Made by a program: the position numbers and the translations under genes
Part shown: positions 1 through 11,305 of the stretch, in pieces
How the letters are laid out: each line of letters starts with the position of its first letter
How positions within the stretch are numbered: the stretch's first letter is position 1
Notes under the pieces: model-generated
Seen by the model: the letters and a program-made list of their open reading frames with translations, nothing else
Told to the model about the DNA's origin: nothing
Databases searched by the model: none
NCBI RefSeq assembly: GCF_032854445.1
Contig: NC_088302.1
Coordinates: forward strand, 51,986,046 to 52,050,045
DNA from: Liolophura sinensis
Lineage: Eukaryota; Mollusca; Polyplacophora; Chitonida; Chitonidae
Length of the DNA: 64,000 nt
Reading direction: 5' to 3'

Positions 1-170
1 ACATCATGTGGTTGTATCATTACAGACATATGGGTACTACCTAATGGAGGATGTGGTTGTATCCATACAGGGATACAGGTACTACATGATGGAGGATGTG
101 GTTGTATGATTACAGGGATATGGGTACTACATGCTGTGATTGTATGATTACAGGGATATGGGTACTACAT
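1..170 (+). repeat. minisatellite built on a 3' splice site
   Basis: About four units of 38-45 bases. Each holds a TACAG acceptor followed by the opening bases of the next exon (GGATATGGGTACTACATGAT and variants). The acceptor AG dinucleotides end at 25, 70, 115 and 153. Only the last one leads into the long open exon of the molybdenum hydroxylase gene. The earlier copies diverge or stop after about 30 bases of exon-like sequence. Confidence 0.75.
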
Positions 171-2203
171 GATGGAGGAGGTGGTGCACTCTCCCGAGGG
201 AAAGCTTCTCACAGACAGCCCCCTGACATATAAGATACCCCTAGCAGCTGATATACCAGCACAATTCAATGTGGCTCTACTCAAGAATAATCTCAATGAT
301 AAAGGCATTTATTCCTCCAAGGTAAATTCAGTTTGCTTACCTGGTAAGGCAGGTGTGGTGACGAGAAAAGTATTATTGACTAGTCTATTATTTGCATAAC
401 TCCCACTCACTCAAGCCAGTGAAAAGGTGAGCTAACCCAATGCATCACTTTTAAGTCTCACTTTCCCGTTTCCCAATGAAGTTTATTAGTGTCAGTGGAA
501 ATGTAAAATTGTAACCGCATTCCCTGACAACCAATGACGCAGGTTTTCACCAAAAGCTGTACTAATATTACAAATTAGCCATTCGGAGTGCCTAAATTAT
601 CATGTGGAATTTCTGTTATAACTCATACACTATATTTAGCTCTTCAAAGTGAATAATTGTGGAAACAGTCAAAACTTGACATGCATATTATTATGATTAA
701 TGGCAGGATGTGAACATCTTCCTGTGAACATTCCTTCCTGTGAACATCTTCCTGTGAACATCTTCCTGTGACATTCCTTCCTGTGACATTCCTTCCTGTG
801 ACATTCTTCCTGTGACATTACGCCCTTCCTAAGCAGATGTTCTGACCCATATCCGGGCCAGATATATCGTTAGGATTGAGCAGTACTGTATTCATTTGGA
901 TTATTGTGTTTTATCTGTTCCTTACTTAAGACTATTTTTACAGCTAAGATTAGGTTAAGATTACTCTATCGTGATTCATTGGGTCACTATCGTCATTACA
1001 TTGGGTCACTTGCTTACATTGGGTCACTTGCTTACATTGGGTCACTTCCATTGCCTAAACCTATATACCAGAGTGACCGCTTTGGTGGTATAGTGGTTAG
1101 AATGTTTGTCTGAATGTCAGTAGACCTGGGATCATAGTCGGGTCATAGCAAAGACTTCAAAAATGCTACTTGTTGCTGCCTCATTTGCCACTCAGTGCTG
1201 ACTGGTTGGCTAGGTGTCAGTATAATGTGACTGGGTGTGGTGTCATGTTTGGTGTCTTTGGCATGGTACTTCAGTGGTTACAGCTCTTTGACGCCATGGA
1301 CTTGCCCTACTACAAGATGACAGAGTATATATAAACACACCTAATGAATCCTTGTCATCATATGACTGACACTTTAACATTCATCCACAAGTATGGTGTG
1401 CATATCTCTGCGTCTCATAAGGGGGAAGTTCGTCAGTAACTTGCCAAAGGTTGGTGGTTTACGCCTGGCACTGGTTTCTTCCAGCTCTAAATTCTTCTGC
1501 TGTCGTGCGCATGAAACCAGTGAGTGAGTTAAATAAATAAATATATACCACAGTTAAATGCTTCTCACCTATATACCTCAATATCAGTATAACACAGTTC
1601 AAACATATATATATATATATATATGCAACATATTAAACAGGGAAATTGTGTATAAGTGTTAGTTCCAGTGAAAGTAATGGGCCTTTCAAGGGCGGTGATG
1701 GATTGTTACTGGTACATATATGGAATAATTTCAGCAAATATACAAATGCAACAGTAATCCTCACTACTTTATCTGTCGGGGGGCCTCCGTGACCTGATGG
1801 TTAGCGTGCTAGTGCAGAACAGTGACCCAGGAGTTGTCAAAATGCAGCTCATGCTGGCTTGATCTTGTACATCTTTGTATGTGGGAAGGTCTGCCAGCAA
1901 CCTGCGGATGGCCTAGGGTTCCTCCTGACTCTGCCTAGTTTCCTCTCACAATAATGCTGGGCACCATTGTAAAAGAGAAATATTCTTAAATACCGGTACA
2001 GCTTAAAACATGAAAGAAATCAATAAATAAATATTTTGTGTCTGCCACAGGGTATTGGTGAGCCGCCGCTCCTGCTGGCTCTGTCCGTCTACCTGGCCAC
2101 TCATGATGCCGTGAAGAGCGCCCGTGTGGAAAGGGGGTTGTCAGAGGTGTTCTATTTGGAACATCCATCCATTCCCGCTAATGTCCTCAAAGCCTTGAAC
2201 TGA
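154..2203 (+). CDS. xanthine dehydrogenase / aldehyde oxidase family protein, C-terminal two exons
   Basis: Partial gene; the 5' part is left of the window. Exon 154-321 starts after a TACAG acceptor and ends at AAG|GTAAAT. Exon 2051-2203 starts after GCCACAG and ends at TGA 2201-2203. Both joins are in phase 0. The first exon carries the family pattern TYKIP..ADIP..FNV.LL followed by YSSK. The second opens with GIGEPP, whose glutamate (codon 2060-2062) aligns with the catalytic Glu of the molybdenum-cofactor domain in this family. These enzymes hydroxylate purines or aldehydes using Mo-cofactor, FeS centres and FAD. Only the end of the Mo domain is visible, so xanthine dehydrogenase and aldehyde oxidase cannot be separated. 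The GIGEPP spelling (rather than AVGEPP) leans slightly to aldehyde oxidase. The final intron (322-2050) holds two SINEs and short tandem repeats. Confidence 0.85.
709..820. repeat. TTCCTGTGACAT-type minisatellite
   Basis: Roughly eight irregular copies of a 12-17 base unit (TTCCTGTGAACATC / TTCCTGTGACATTCC) inside the last intron of the molybdenum hydroxylase gene. No coding or regulatory role is visible. Confidence 0.75.
977..1053. repeat. ATTGGGTCACTTGCTTAC short tandem repeat
   Basis: Four copies of an 18-base unit around ATTGGGTCACTTGCTTAC. The middle two are identical. It lies just upstream of a SINE in the same intron. Confidence 0.75.
1079..1340 (+). mobile_element. tRNA-derived SINE, family B
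   Basis: The head (GGTGGTATAGTGGTTAGAAT) resembles a pol III A box, with a B-box-like CCTGGGATCATAGTCGG downstream. The body shares the segment meaning 'gtgtctttggcat / agacaccaaacatgac' (opposite strand) with copies near 6.5, 20.0 and 27.0 kb. Those other copies lie in reverse orientation, which supports a dispersed retroposed family. Confidence 0.6.
1410..1550 (+). mobile_element. dispersed repeat / SINE tail, family C
   Basis: This stretch shares AACTTGCCAAAGGTTGGTGG, a 'tttacgcctggcac' segment and an (AAATA)n tail with 5838-5955. Its reverse complement resembles 4205-4320 and 48885-48985. It is probably a retroposed repeat. No target-site duplication was found. Confidence 0.5.
1605..1624. 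repeat. (AT)n microsatellite
   Basis: Uninterrupted AT dinucleotides, about ten units, in the final intron of the molybdenum hydroxylase gene. Confidence 0.9.
1779..2037 (+). mobile_element. tRNA-derived SINE, family A, near full length
   Basis: The head GGGGCCTCCGTGACCTGATG resembles a tRNA 5' half with an A box. It is followed by GACCCAGGAG, the block 'aggtctgccagcaacctgcgg', the block 'aatgctgg', then AAATATTCTTAAATACCGG and an (AATAAAT)n tail. The same blocks occur, mostly reversed, at 15671, 17229, 34753 and 60800. The tail ends only 13 bases before the acceptor of the last exon at 2051. Confidence 0.75.
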
Positions 2204-2480
2204 GGAATGATTGTTTACTAAACTCAATTAGTCTGTCACCCAAACTTTGGGGAGTATGCATACACATTACGCTCATTTTGTAGAGCAATGAAGCTATAAG
2301 CATTAACTGGCGTTGTGATGTTGATTAACACCAGCTAGTAAAAAAAAAATGGCGATTTAAGGGATTTAAGTCATGGAAATACTATCAAATTGTATGAAAA
2401 TGATTCATGAATAAAATGCAGGACTTAGCATTGTGTCTAAAACCATTAACTTCTTCTGCAACTGGAATAAAAAGTTGGGC
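2204..2480 (+). other. 3' UTR of the molybdenum hydroxylase gene
   Basis: This is noncoding DNA after the stop codon. AATAAA polyadenylation-signal candidates lie at 2410-2415 and near 2465-2470. The cleavage site itself cannot be seen. Confidence 0.5.
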
Positions 2481-3179
2481 TTTAAACCTACCTTCAGTCC
2501 CTTTCACTATCGGCAATGGATACACCCATAATGCATTTTATGAGGTGTACGTGTAGTTTGGTGTAGAGTGACAATTAGTTGTGATGTCCTGCCACCAAAA
2601 ATGTGAAAATGAAAAAAATAATTTTGTTCTAATGATTGTCATTTTGGTTTATCTGTCATGAAAATGATTCTCAGGTTTATACCCACCCTGTTGTTTTGTT
2701 CATTATGATGCTCTATTACCAGTTTAATGGCTTGAATTGAACAACTCACTTTGCAAATATAGTGCTATAGTGCCATTATTATATAATTTTAATGACAGCA
2801 CACATGTAATAGCAGTGCTAATTGTGTTATGTTTAACATTAACATGTTGTTTTCTCCTGAGCATTAATGCATAATTACCCCATGCACAATGTAGCTAGTT
2901 ATTGCGTAGTCTCTCATGCCAGACCGTTTTAACCTACCTGCGGTTGTACGCTCAGTAGAAATACCCATAATACTCTGATACAAGTAGACAGTGATGTAAT
3001 CAGTTTTAGCCAATGAACATTCTGTACGAGACCAAAAAGCCTTCTCAAAAGACTACAAATTTTCATTGGTTGAAGTGTGGATATGTCTTTATTAATATTC
3101 ATCATTAACCCAGAACTGGCAAAATTTGAGAAATTAGCTAGGAAGCTGAGGTCATTGTTTGTCACAAATTGGGATAAAA

Positions 3180-3292
3180 AAGCTATGCATATATCAGAGA
3201 CAAAATGTCTTCAAGCCATTCTACAGGGACAAGATGTTTTTATGTGCCGAAAGACTGGAGTAGTGCAATCATGCTGTCAACAGTATCCTTAG
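3180..3292 (+). pseudogene. possible decayed RecQ-like helicase fragment
   Basis: About 35 residues around CLQAILQGQDVFMCRKTG resemble the Q-motif / Walker A neighbourhood of RecQ-family helicases (Q..CL.AIL.G.DVF...TG.GKS.CYQ.LP). The GK of the Walker A is lost and the frame stops at 3290-3292. No following helicase motifs were found. This could be a mobile-element or pseudogene remnant, or chance. Confidence 0.3.
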
Positions 3293-4204
3293 AACAACGT
3301 CAGCAAAACCCCTATTGTTATGGCTGTGTCACCATTGGGGAACCTAGATTACGAAAATAGTTTGTAATATTTTGGAAATAAAACTCAAGATTTGACATCT
3401 TGGTATACATGTGTTTAAAACCTTAAGTGTTCACCTAACTACATGTGCACTAGAAGAAAATTATTTATCAATCAGGGATAGGCTTTTCAATATATTAAGA
3501 CAATGTATTGATTATTGTAACGTGGTACAGAGCAGAAGGCCTGCTGTATTAATCAGACTACCAAATACAACCCAGTAGGCTTCAACTGGCCGACATGAAT
3601 ACATTCACTTTTTAATTGAAATTTTCACTTGAACAATGGTTGGTGGTGAGTTTTATTATGGTTTGAGAAATCCAAAGACAAAACCACTGTCCTTGGGCAA
3701 GTTGCTAGCTTACTTTCAGACTTGCATTCCAAATTGGTGGAAGAGAGGTGGTCCTCCTTAAATGTGAAATGGATGAATAACCTTTGGAGTACCGCGGATT
3801 GTCACAATGAAAGCAAGGGAACCTGTAAATTCCCTACAGCCTGCACTGAACCTGCACATCATGTGCCAGCAATTAGGAGTTCACCACCTGAACACAAAGC
3901 CATGCCCTGTATCTTGCTATTAAAAATAAGATACATGTAGAAACCGTTGGTAACCGGGTAGGGTAAGGGTATGCTTGTCTTTCCTCAATGAAAAAGTGTA
4001 TATTGCAGAAAGGGTTTCACTCAGCCATCAGTTATTTCCTAACTTAATTGTACTGGTTACTGTTTTAAGTGTCCTACCTGAACCTGTAGCTGAAATGAAC
4101 AAGGAACTCCATAAAAACGTAAAAGAGAAATGGCAAAGCCATGCGGTATTATACACCTGTACAATTGATTTACATAGAGTGTACCAGGTTTATTTATTTG
4201 ATTG

Positions 4205-4320
4205 CTGTTGAACACCAGTCAAGAATTTTTTTATGGGTAGAGGAAACTGGATTGGCTGATGTAAACCACTGACCTTTGGCAAGTTGCTGATGAACTTTCC
4301 CATGTATGACACACTGACAT
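4205..4320 (-). mobile_element. dispersed repeat, family C (reverse)
   Basis: Contains 'ttggcaagttgctgatgaac' followed by 'tttcccatgta', shared with 48885-48985 and, reversed, with 1410-1550 and 5838-5955. A 125-residue reading frame on the minus strand here is a by-product of the repeat. Confidence 0.45.
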
Positions 4321-5837
4321 GCATAGCGTATAGATTGTATATTAAGACAAATGAACAACAACAGACCACATAACAGGTCATACGAGCAATGTTGACTCCC
4401 ATAAATTGGCACCAAGGTCCCACATACACTGCGAGAAGGGGAATGTACACCACGTTTAATGTCCACCCATATATGCAGGGAGTAAAGGCTGCAACGAAAG
4501 CTGCAGACAGAAAATCTCTTTATGACGACTTCCCAGTGTGATGTAATGTGAGGAATTATATATTTCCACACACGGCCTTAAATTAAATATCTGCGTAAAC
4601 AAGATGAGCTGCGTAAAACACCAATCAAAAAAATAAATAACAAGATGAGAATGTTAAATATTATAAACAGTGACACATACATCTGATCTTGAGATGAAAT
4701 GGTTTTACTTAGTCTGGTAGCAGTTGGATTACCACATAAGAAAAGAAATCACATCTGTACGTACATGTAGTTGTGTCAATGCATTGCTTTCACGTTAAAG
4801 GAACTCTTGCGTTTTGTTCTGGACAATTGTGTATAGATGTATGTTCAGCATGCGATATTCCATGACTGAACAATTTACAATAAATCAAGATTAACTTCTT
4901 ACTGATACAAGATACATACGTGGCATATTAAACTTTTCTGATGCCACTCTGCCATCTACTGTGTGTAGTGTGTAATTCCGTCAACAAACAAACATACCGG
5001 GGGATGTACTGCCGATCGACGCCCATTCGAGCCACTCTCTGCTTGCGTGTTTCCCTTTACTCTTTGATGTCTTTGCAAATAATCTTCCTTTCTCGCCTGC
5101 AGGTTTCCTCTTTCCACACAGCCTGTCCCAATTATAGAAATGACACAGAACATGGCCTGAAGAAATATCCTCTCCTTTCGCAACAACAACGCCAGGCTCG
5201 GGAAGGCGAAATGGAAAGCCTCTATAGCATAGCTCCTTTCGAGATCTTGCTTTCCATCGTCAAATCCTAACTCTGGGCTTCTACAACACGATTGTTCAGG
5301 GTTGATACTAGTTGCGTTAAACAGATTTTACAGTATGCCTTGAAATCGACGGAATATTTCCATTTTTTTTTTTTTTTTGTCGTCGACATCGAATCGCATC
5401 ATTGTAGTAGGCTATCAATGTTTGCACATGTCAATTGTCATTTACTGTTTACAACTTCCCGCCAAGGGATAGTACGATCGTTTCTCATTGGTCGGCCAGG
5501 GTTATTTTAAATAGCTATGTTTACGTCACCGTATGCCAGACGTGCACGTATTTCAACAGAGGTCGAGTAGACCTATGGCTGCGGTCCACTGCCTAAGAAA
5601 AGTAGTTATTAATATATATATATTTTTGTGTATGAATTTTTTGCCTGTTGTCTAAATGTATCAAAATCTGGTTTGTCAGCCTTCATGTATAAATGTTCTG
5701 TGCATTTTGTTAATTGCCTCATAGTGTAAAAGCTTTAATATCAATGCATGCATCATATTCGTACAAGTATTTGATAAAGAGTCGTATTTTAACCCTGAAG
5801 CATTTTGTTTACTAACGTCAATGACCCACTGTACATG

Positions 5838-5955
5838 ACATTGGGAAAGTTCACAACTTGCCAAGGGTCAGTGCTTTACACCTGGCACCCCAGTTTTCTT
5901 CACCCTTAAAACTTACCGCCGCTAAGTGAAATATAAAGTAAGATAAGTAAATAAA
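5838..5955 (+). mobile_element. dispersed repeat, family C
   Basis: Carries 'gggaaagttcacaacttgcc' followed by AAGGGTCAGTG, 'tttacacctggcac' and an A-rich (AAGTAAAT)n tail, matching 1410-1550. This is the same family in the same orientation. Confidence 0.45.
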
Positions 5956-6411
5956 ATGAACCTGAGCCGTTGTACAAGTGAAATTATCGGAAGTACATGT
6001 GACTAAAGGGAAGTCCTCATGGATCAGCGTAAAACACTAATCAAAATAAACTGAAAGGAATGGTGAAAAGCCGAGGAAGCCTACAATTTTCATCCGTCGT
6101 AGGCAGGGATACTGCAGCGGTGATTATTAATCCACACAATGCACTGAAGGGGTCAAGTTCACTGGTACTTGTACATATAGTATTGCACCCAAAATGTTGC
6201 TATGGATACTAGCACCCATTGCTCCAAGGGTACTGTCTTTACCTCAGTGTTAGCATTGTCATTCCCTGTTACCTTATGGTCATGTTACAGTAGTACATGT
6301 ACTTCCTTGGTGTTTTTAAGGTTACACTTGAGATGTTATCACTTGAACCAAAGGAGTCATGTTTGTTGAAGGACACACCAAGTTCCTAAAGAATTTCATG
6401 ATGTATGTTTC

Positions 6412-6738
6412 ATGTTGTACAGTTTTTCAGTCATAAGACGAAAAGGGGACAGGTGTGTGTACATGTACTTATATTGTCTTCTTCTGACAGGGCGAGTCCA
6501 TGCTGCCAAAGTGCTGCCACTGAAGCCGAAGACACCAGACATGACACCCCACATGTCACATTATATTGACATCAGCCCAACCACTCATGTTTCTTTACTC
6601 TAACCATTCAGTGCAGAGTGCCAATCGAGGCAGCAGCAAGTACCATTTTTAGTCTTTGGTATGACCTGACCCGGGTTTGATCGTGGGGTCTCGGAACTTC
6701 GAGGCGGACGCTCTAACTGTTCGGCTACCGAAGCAGTC
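6412..6738 (-). mobile_element. tRNA-derived SINE, family B (reverse)
   Basis: Read on the minus strand, the element starts near 6738 with a tRNA-like head (GGTAGCCGAACAGTTAGAGC, then a B-box-like GATCAAACCCGG). It then shares long stretches with 19905-20222 and 26855-27165, including TTTTTCAGTCATA on the plus strand and the 'ccaaagacaccagacatgac' type block. The head could score as a tRNA pseudogene but is the SINE promoter. Confidence 0.7.
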
Positions 6739-6819
6739 AACTTCATGATGTAAAAACCAACTTATCCTCTGAAGCTAGATCCAAGAAGGTGACATTGCTA
6801 CATGTAGACTATGTAGCCC

Positions 6820-7050
6820 GTCTATTTATTTATTTCTTTCATTGGAGTTTTAGGATTATGGTGGGAGGAAAACCTTCCCATGGACCCATCGATTTTTCAA
6901 TTCATTTATTTCATTGGTGTTTTACGCCATACTCAAAAATCTTTCACTTACACAACAGTAGCCAGGAATGTGGTGAGGAAAACTGGCCAGAGCCCAGGGG
7001 AAACACATTACCATCTGCAGGTTGCTGGGAGACCTTCCCACAGGCCCATT
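6820..7050 (-). mobile_element. SINE family A, two truncated pieces
   Basis: Two partial copies in tandem, at about 6820-6890 and 6895-7050. Plus-strand landmarks are ATTTATTTCATTGGTGTTTT, 'actcaaaaatctttcactta', 'caggttgctgggagaccttc'. Both lack the tRNA-like head. Confidence 0.65.
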
Positions 7051-7059
7051 TATTATTAC

Positions 7060-10000
7060 ACCAACCATATATACATATACACACAAACAAGACTCAGAAG
7101 TAACAAACCAAAGGCAAGCTTGCTGAAAACATCTTTACTTGTGACAACATGCAGTGAAGCATGGGATTAGTTTCCTATCATTAACTGTACTACTGACTGT
7201 GAAGCTAAAGAAGGCAAAATGCTTTCACAGCTCCAGGAATGGTACAGGGGTCAAAATGTTTTGTCAAGCGCACAAGTTTTACAAGCTCAAAATAAAAACG
7301 AGGACCTCAAATTTAGCCTAAGGTGATCACAAAAATGTGAAGCAAATATTAAAAATTTAATAAGGCATGGTTGTATTATATCCCCTTCCATGTTGTTAGA
7401 CATTGACATAAGTGGGATTTCATCAATTTCACACTTTCTAAAGACATAAGACGACCTGAATTTTTTGTTGACAATAACACTCCGAAATATGAAACATTTT
7501 GACTCCTGTGGTATGTTGCAACAATAAGGCTTCAATAGTTATAAATGGTCAAGTTTGAAATTTAGCTTGTAAGAATCACAAAATGTGTCCACAATTTACA
7601 GGAATACAGAGTATATCTTCACGAGGTAAAAAAGAAGCATGTCATTTCATTCTTTACAAGAGGATATACATAATGGTCAAATCAGCACCAAACATCTCCT
7701 TTACCAATGGCACACAGAATTTGCTCTAGATATCAGTCTACAATTCAATTCCACATTACGGACAACACAGCAGTTCACCCGAATATAAATTACTTCACTG
7801 GGAAATGAAACAGACTTACCACCCCAGGGATACACAATACTCGCTGACTGGTTTGTTACTACGGCGGATAGTTTAGGCTAAGCTGAATGTTGCGAAGGTA
7901 AATGTAATGTAGATGTATTGGGAACATAAGCTGATATTATTCTCACGCTGGTAGAGTGACGTCAATAAATTTAACTAGCAGCTTTTTACAATGAACATCT
8001 GACATGGGACTCCCTGACTAATAAAGGATCAGCTGGTCTTTACAACTGTGAATATATTTGGTGTGACCAAGTTAATACACTCTATCCAAGAATTTCTATC
8101 CTCTACTCTCAGACTTTTTTTTTGTACTCTGCAACATTAAGCTCTTCCAATACTTCCAATGTTTAAGGAATTGCAATTTGAAGAGACGAATTTCAGGAGA
8201 TGAATACTCCTACCTGCGTGTTAACTTGGCATGCAGTGCTAACCTTTCCCCCAAAATAATAACCCCACTTCGATTACCTGTGAAGGCCTTAAGCCTACCA
8301 GTGTGTACTCCTCAGACACTTTTTTTCACCAAAAAGTCTGAACACATTTCAAAGATCAATAGTTCTGAAACTGTGAACAATAAATTAAATAACAAAATCA
8401 ACTACTACAAATACAATACAGCTATAAAACAAATGAACAATCAAACACTACTTTGCAATACATGTATCATACATTTTGTTCTGCCGTGGGAGACATTTAC
8501 AATATAATCCTGGCAAGAACAAATGTTTTAAAAATATGCAACAGCTTTGTCACAGCCAAAACACCACTTAACTTTAACAGATTCGAGGGAACTACTTTAA
8601 GACAATATATCAGATAACCATATATCTTGAGGTAAATGACCATAATTTGAGGTGAACTGGTGTGATAAAAAGATAGTAACCTTATAAGCAATTACATTTA
8701 ATTCAAATATTTTTGGTAAAAATAGCTTTTGTATTAAACATTCAATGCGTACCAGCTTCTTCTAATTTTTAGGACAGACATTATTGCTGCTGAAAGTTTG
8801 ATACATGTTGTTCATAAGATGGACTAACCACATGAAAAAAGAAAGAAACCAAATATTCCTACAACTATATTGGCTAAACAGAGCCAACCAGATGTCAGGA
8901 AAATTAGAAGAATTACAGCAGTTGGGGGATATCCCTATAAACTGTAACATCTTTTACCTTACTTAACACACAGGCCACCAATGTTTATTCTACAAACGTC
9001 ACTTGGTAATCAGTTGCATAGAATTTCTCTCCTTTTCCAAAAGTGTACACAATGTATGCATGATGCCTGTTTAACATCCAAAGATGTGCCGAGGATTACC
9101 TATAAGGATTAACTCTGAAGAGGACACTGAAATCCTGTGAGTGTGTCCCATGGATGATTCAATTAATGTTTATTTTCATCAAGAATATTTCCCTAAAGAT
9201 CTCACCAAAATGCTAACCTGGCAGGTGAAAACACTTCAAACATTAGCAAACATCAATCTAGGCTTACCTGCAAAATCACTCAAATCAAATGCCTAATGAC
9301 AATCATCCGAGAGTGACCAGAAATTACAAAACCACATCATGTTGTTTAACACATCTAGGTACTGGGAAATGCCCAATACAAACTACATGCTCCAGGGCTC
9401 GGCAGACTGATGGTGATATTCAAATTTATGATTTATACACAAAGATTCTCACAAATAATTGGGTTGTATCTCTGCAAATGGTTATGCCATCATTATTTGA
9501 AGCTGACAGTTTGAAGATACTAACGATGAGCAGATGGTGTATCAAATTGCAATTGAATTGTATAACCAAAGAAAACAAATTCTGAATGGAGTTTCACTGT
9601 TTACCATGAAGGCTTTGATATCTCCAAAATCTAGGCAGTTCCTGAATGAAAATGTATCAACTCCATTAATTTGATTAATTTGTTAATTTGAAACCGCTGT
9701 TTGGAAAGAGAATGTGCTTAAAGTGATGAATTTTTGTATCGATTTGCATGTCAATAACTGGAAACTGCCCCAGTTAGTTATCCTCTCAGCGTTAGGGGGC
9801 ATAGGGTTGACGACATGGAGTTGAGGGCATCGGCTTGTGCACAAATAAGCAAAAAGGTTGAACAATTACAGTATATACACATATGTCCTATTGGGATGTT
9901 ATTTTTTTTTAAACGTATCGCAGTTCAAAGTTAACATACTTGTCCACATTGGGACAATCAAAAGATTCGTCAAGTTATCAATTTTAACAAACCAGGCATA

Positions 10001-11305
10001 ATTTATTTCTGTAATCCGGTACAACAACATGTTTCCAGTTTCTCTCACATGACCTATCCCCTTTGAGTTGATTAACCAAGTTATCAAATGCCTCTGCACA
10101 AAATGGCTGTGGCCATTTAGATCTGTTTCAATCCCTCTTCCAAAACAGTTAAGGTTATATTATTTGTTGTCTTTTAAGCAGCCACATGGGCACTGTCTGA
10201 CGCTTACTACCACCTAGGCACGGAGAAAAATGCAGGCCGAGGAATACTGATTCCCAGTCTGGGCTGTGAATAAATCAACTCCCTTAGGCAATAGCGATTC
10301 TAACACAAGCACATTAGCCACTGAGTTACACCCTGCATCCGCCATATGCCTCTAGGTGTTTTCCCTTCTAGGAAGATACCTTAAGCGTTTCACAAATCAT
10401 ACCATGCACTGGTCAGGAGATGTGTGGACATACGTGTACGCAGTACATTTTAATGTGTTTCTTCCAGGAATTCCCGGGGTATTTACATATACCCTGAATA
10501 CCAAGTATACAACATAGACAACCATAAATGTTCTAAAAGTAAACATACTTCCTGATAGGTTCCTGGCCTAATTAATAAAATCTCAGACTAAATATGTCAC
10601 AAAACAATCTTCTCCATGGCACAACTGTCTCTTAAGTCGAATGCAGATTATGGCGCAGCTCACAGTAAAGATGCACCCATTGCGAAAGCATCACAATCAT
10701 TTGTTTGAAATGCACAAGATTGAATGATACAGCACTGCAAGTTTACTGGAGAGATCATTTTGGTACCTATAACTGAATCTCATAACCTCTGTGACAGTGT
10801 GTCCATATACACATACATATGATGGAATTTAAGCCAAAGTTTATGCTTGGGTCAAATGAAAATTTGATCAAGAAAGTTCCAAACTGTTTCAAAGATAACT
10901 GGCTTTAAGTGGAATGTATAAATCAAATTTACAATTCCACATGCCTTTACATTTCATACGGGATATAAATTTCAATAAAAATCATCAAACTCACGGCAAT
11001 CTCAATTCAATGTTTCACAATCTAAACCCAAACAGTACCCAACACAGGGATCAAAGAATAAACAAGATTTATGTCCGATTTGTGGAAACTGTGTCCAGAG
11101 TGTACCTAATTGCACAACTTGTTGTTTTTTTTTTGTAGTTGAAAGTTAACATACACCCACACATGCTCCTAACGGCTCAAACACCAGGTCCGTACTTGTC
11201 CACATAGATTACAATAATTACTGATTCACCCTGGCATGATCTATCAAACAGGAATGGTTCTAACTCACTGATACTATTTAAAACTGAATGAGCAGCAGAT
11301 CTGTT
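7060..11305. other. intergenic DNA, probably including the SLX4 3' UTR
   Basis: No exon series was recognised on either strand. The stretch just below 11306 must contain the SLX4 3' UTR, but no reliable polyadenylation signal stood out. There are short ORFs only, none resembling a known protein. Confidence 0.45.

Larger units (their letters stand above)
2481..6400. other. gene-poor DNA with scattered repeat fragments
   Basis: No convincing exon series was found on either strand. Contents include short SINE-tail fragments ('gcgtaaaacaccaatcaaa' near 4610-4640 and 6015-6050), family C repeats and a poly-T run at 5364-5379. There is also a slightly GC-richer, CpG-containing stretch at 4930-5590 that could be a promoter or first exon of an unseen gene, but there is no protein evidence for one. 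Confidence 0.5.

Noticed and set aside
4190-4571. 125- and 87-codon minus-strand frames
   Set aside because: They overlap each other and a dispersed family C repeat, with no recognisable domain.
4941-5270. 109-codon frame in a CpG-containing stretch
   Set aside because: No family resemblance and no supporting neighbouring exon; possibly a first exon, but unsupported.
6660-6738. tRNA-like sequence with A and B boxes
   Set aside because: It is the head of a family B SINE: the body continues into sequence shared with other copies and no proper acceptor stem is visible.
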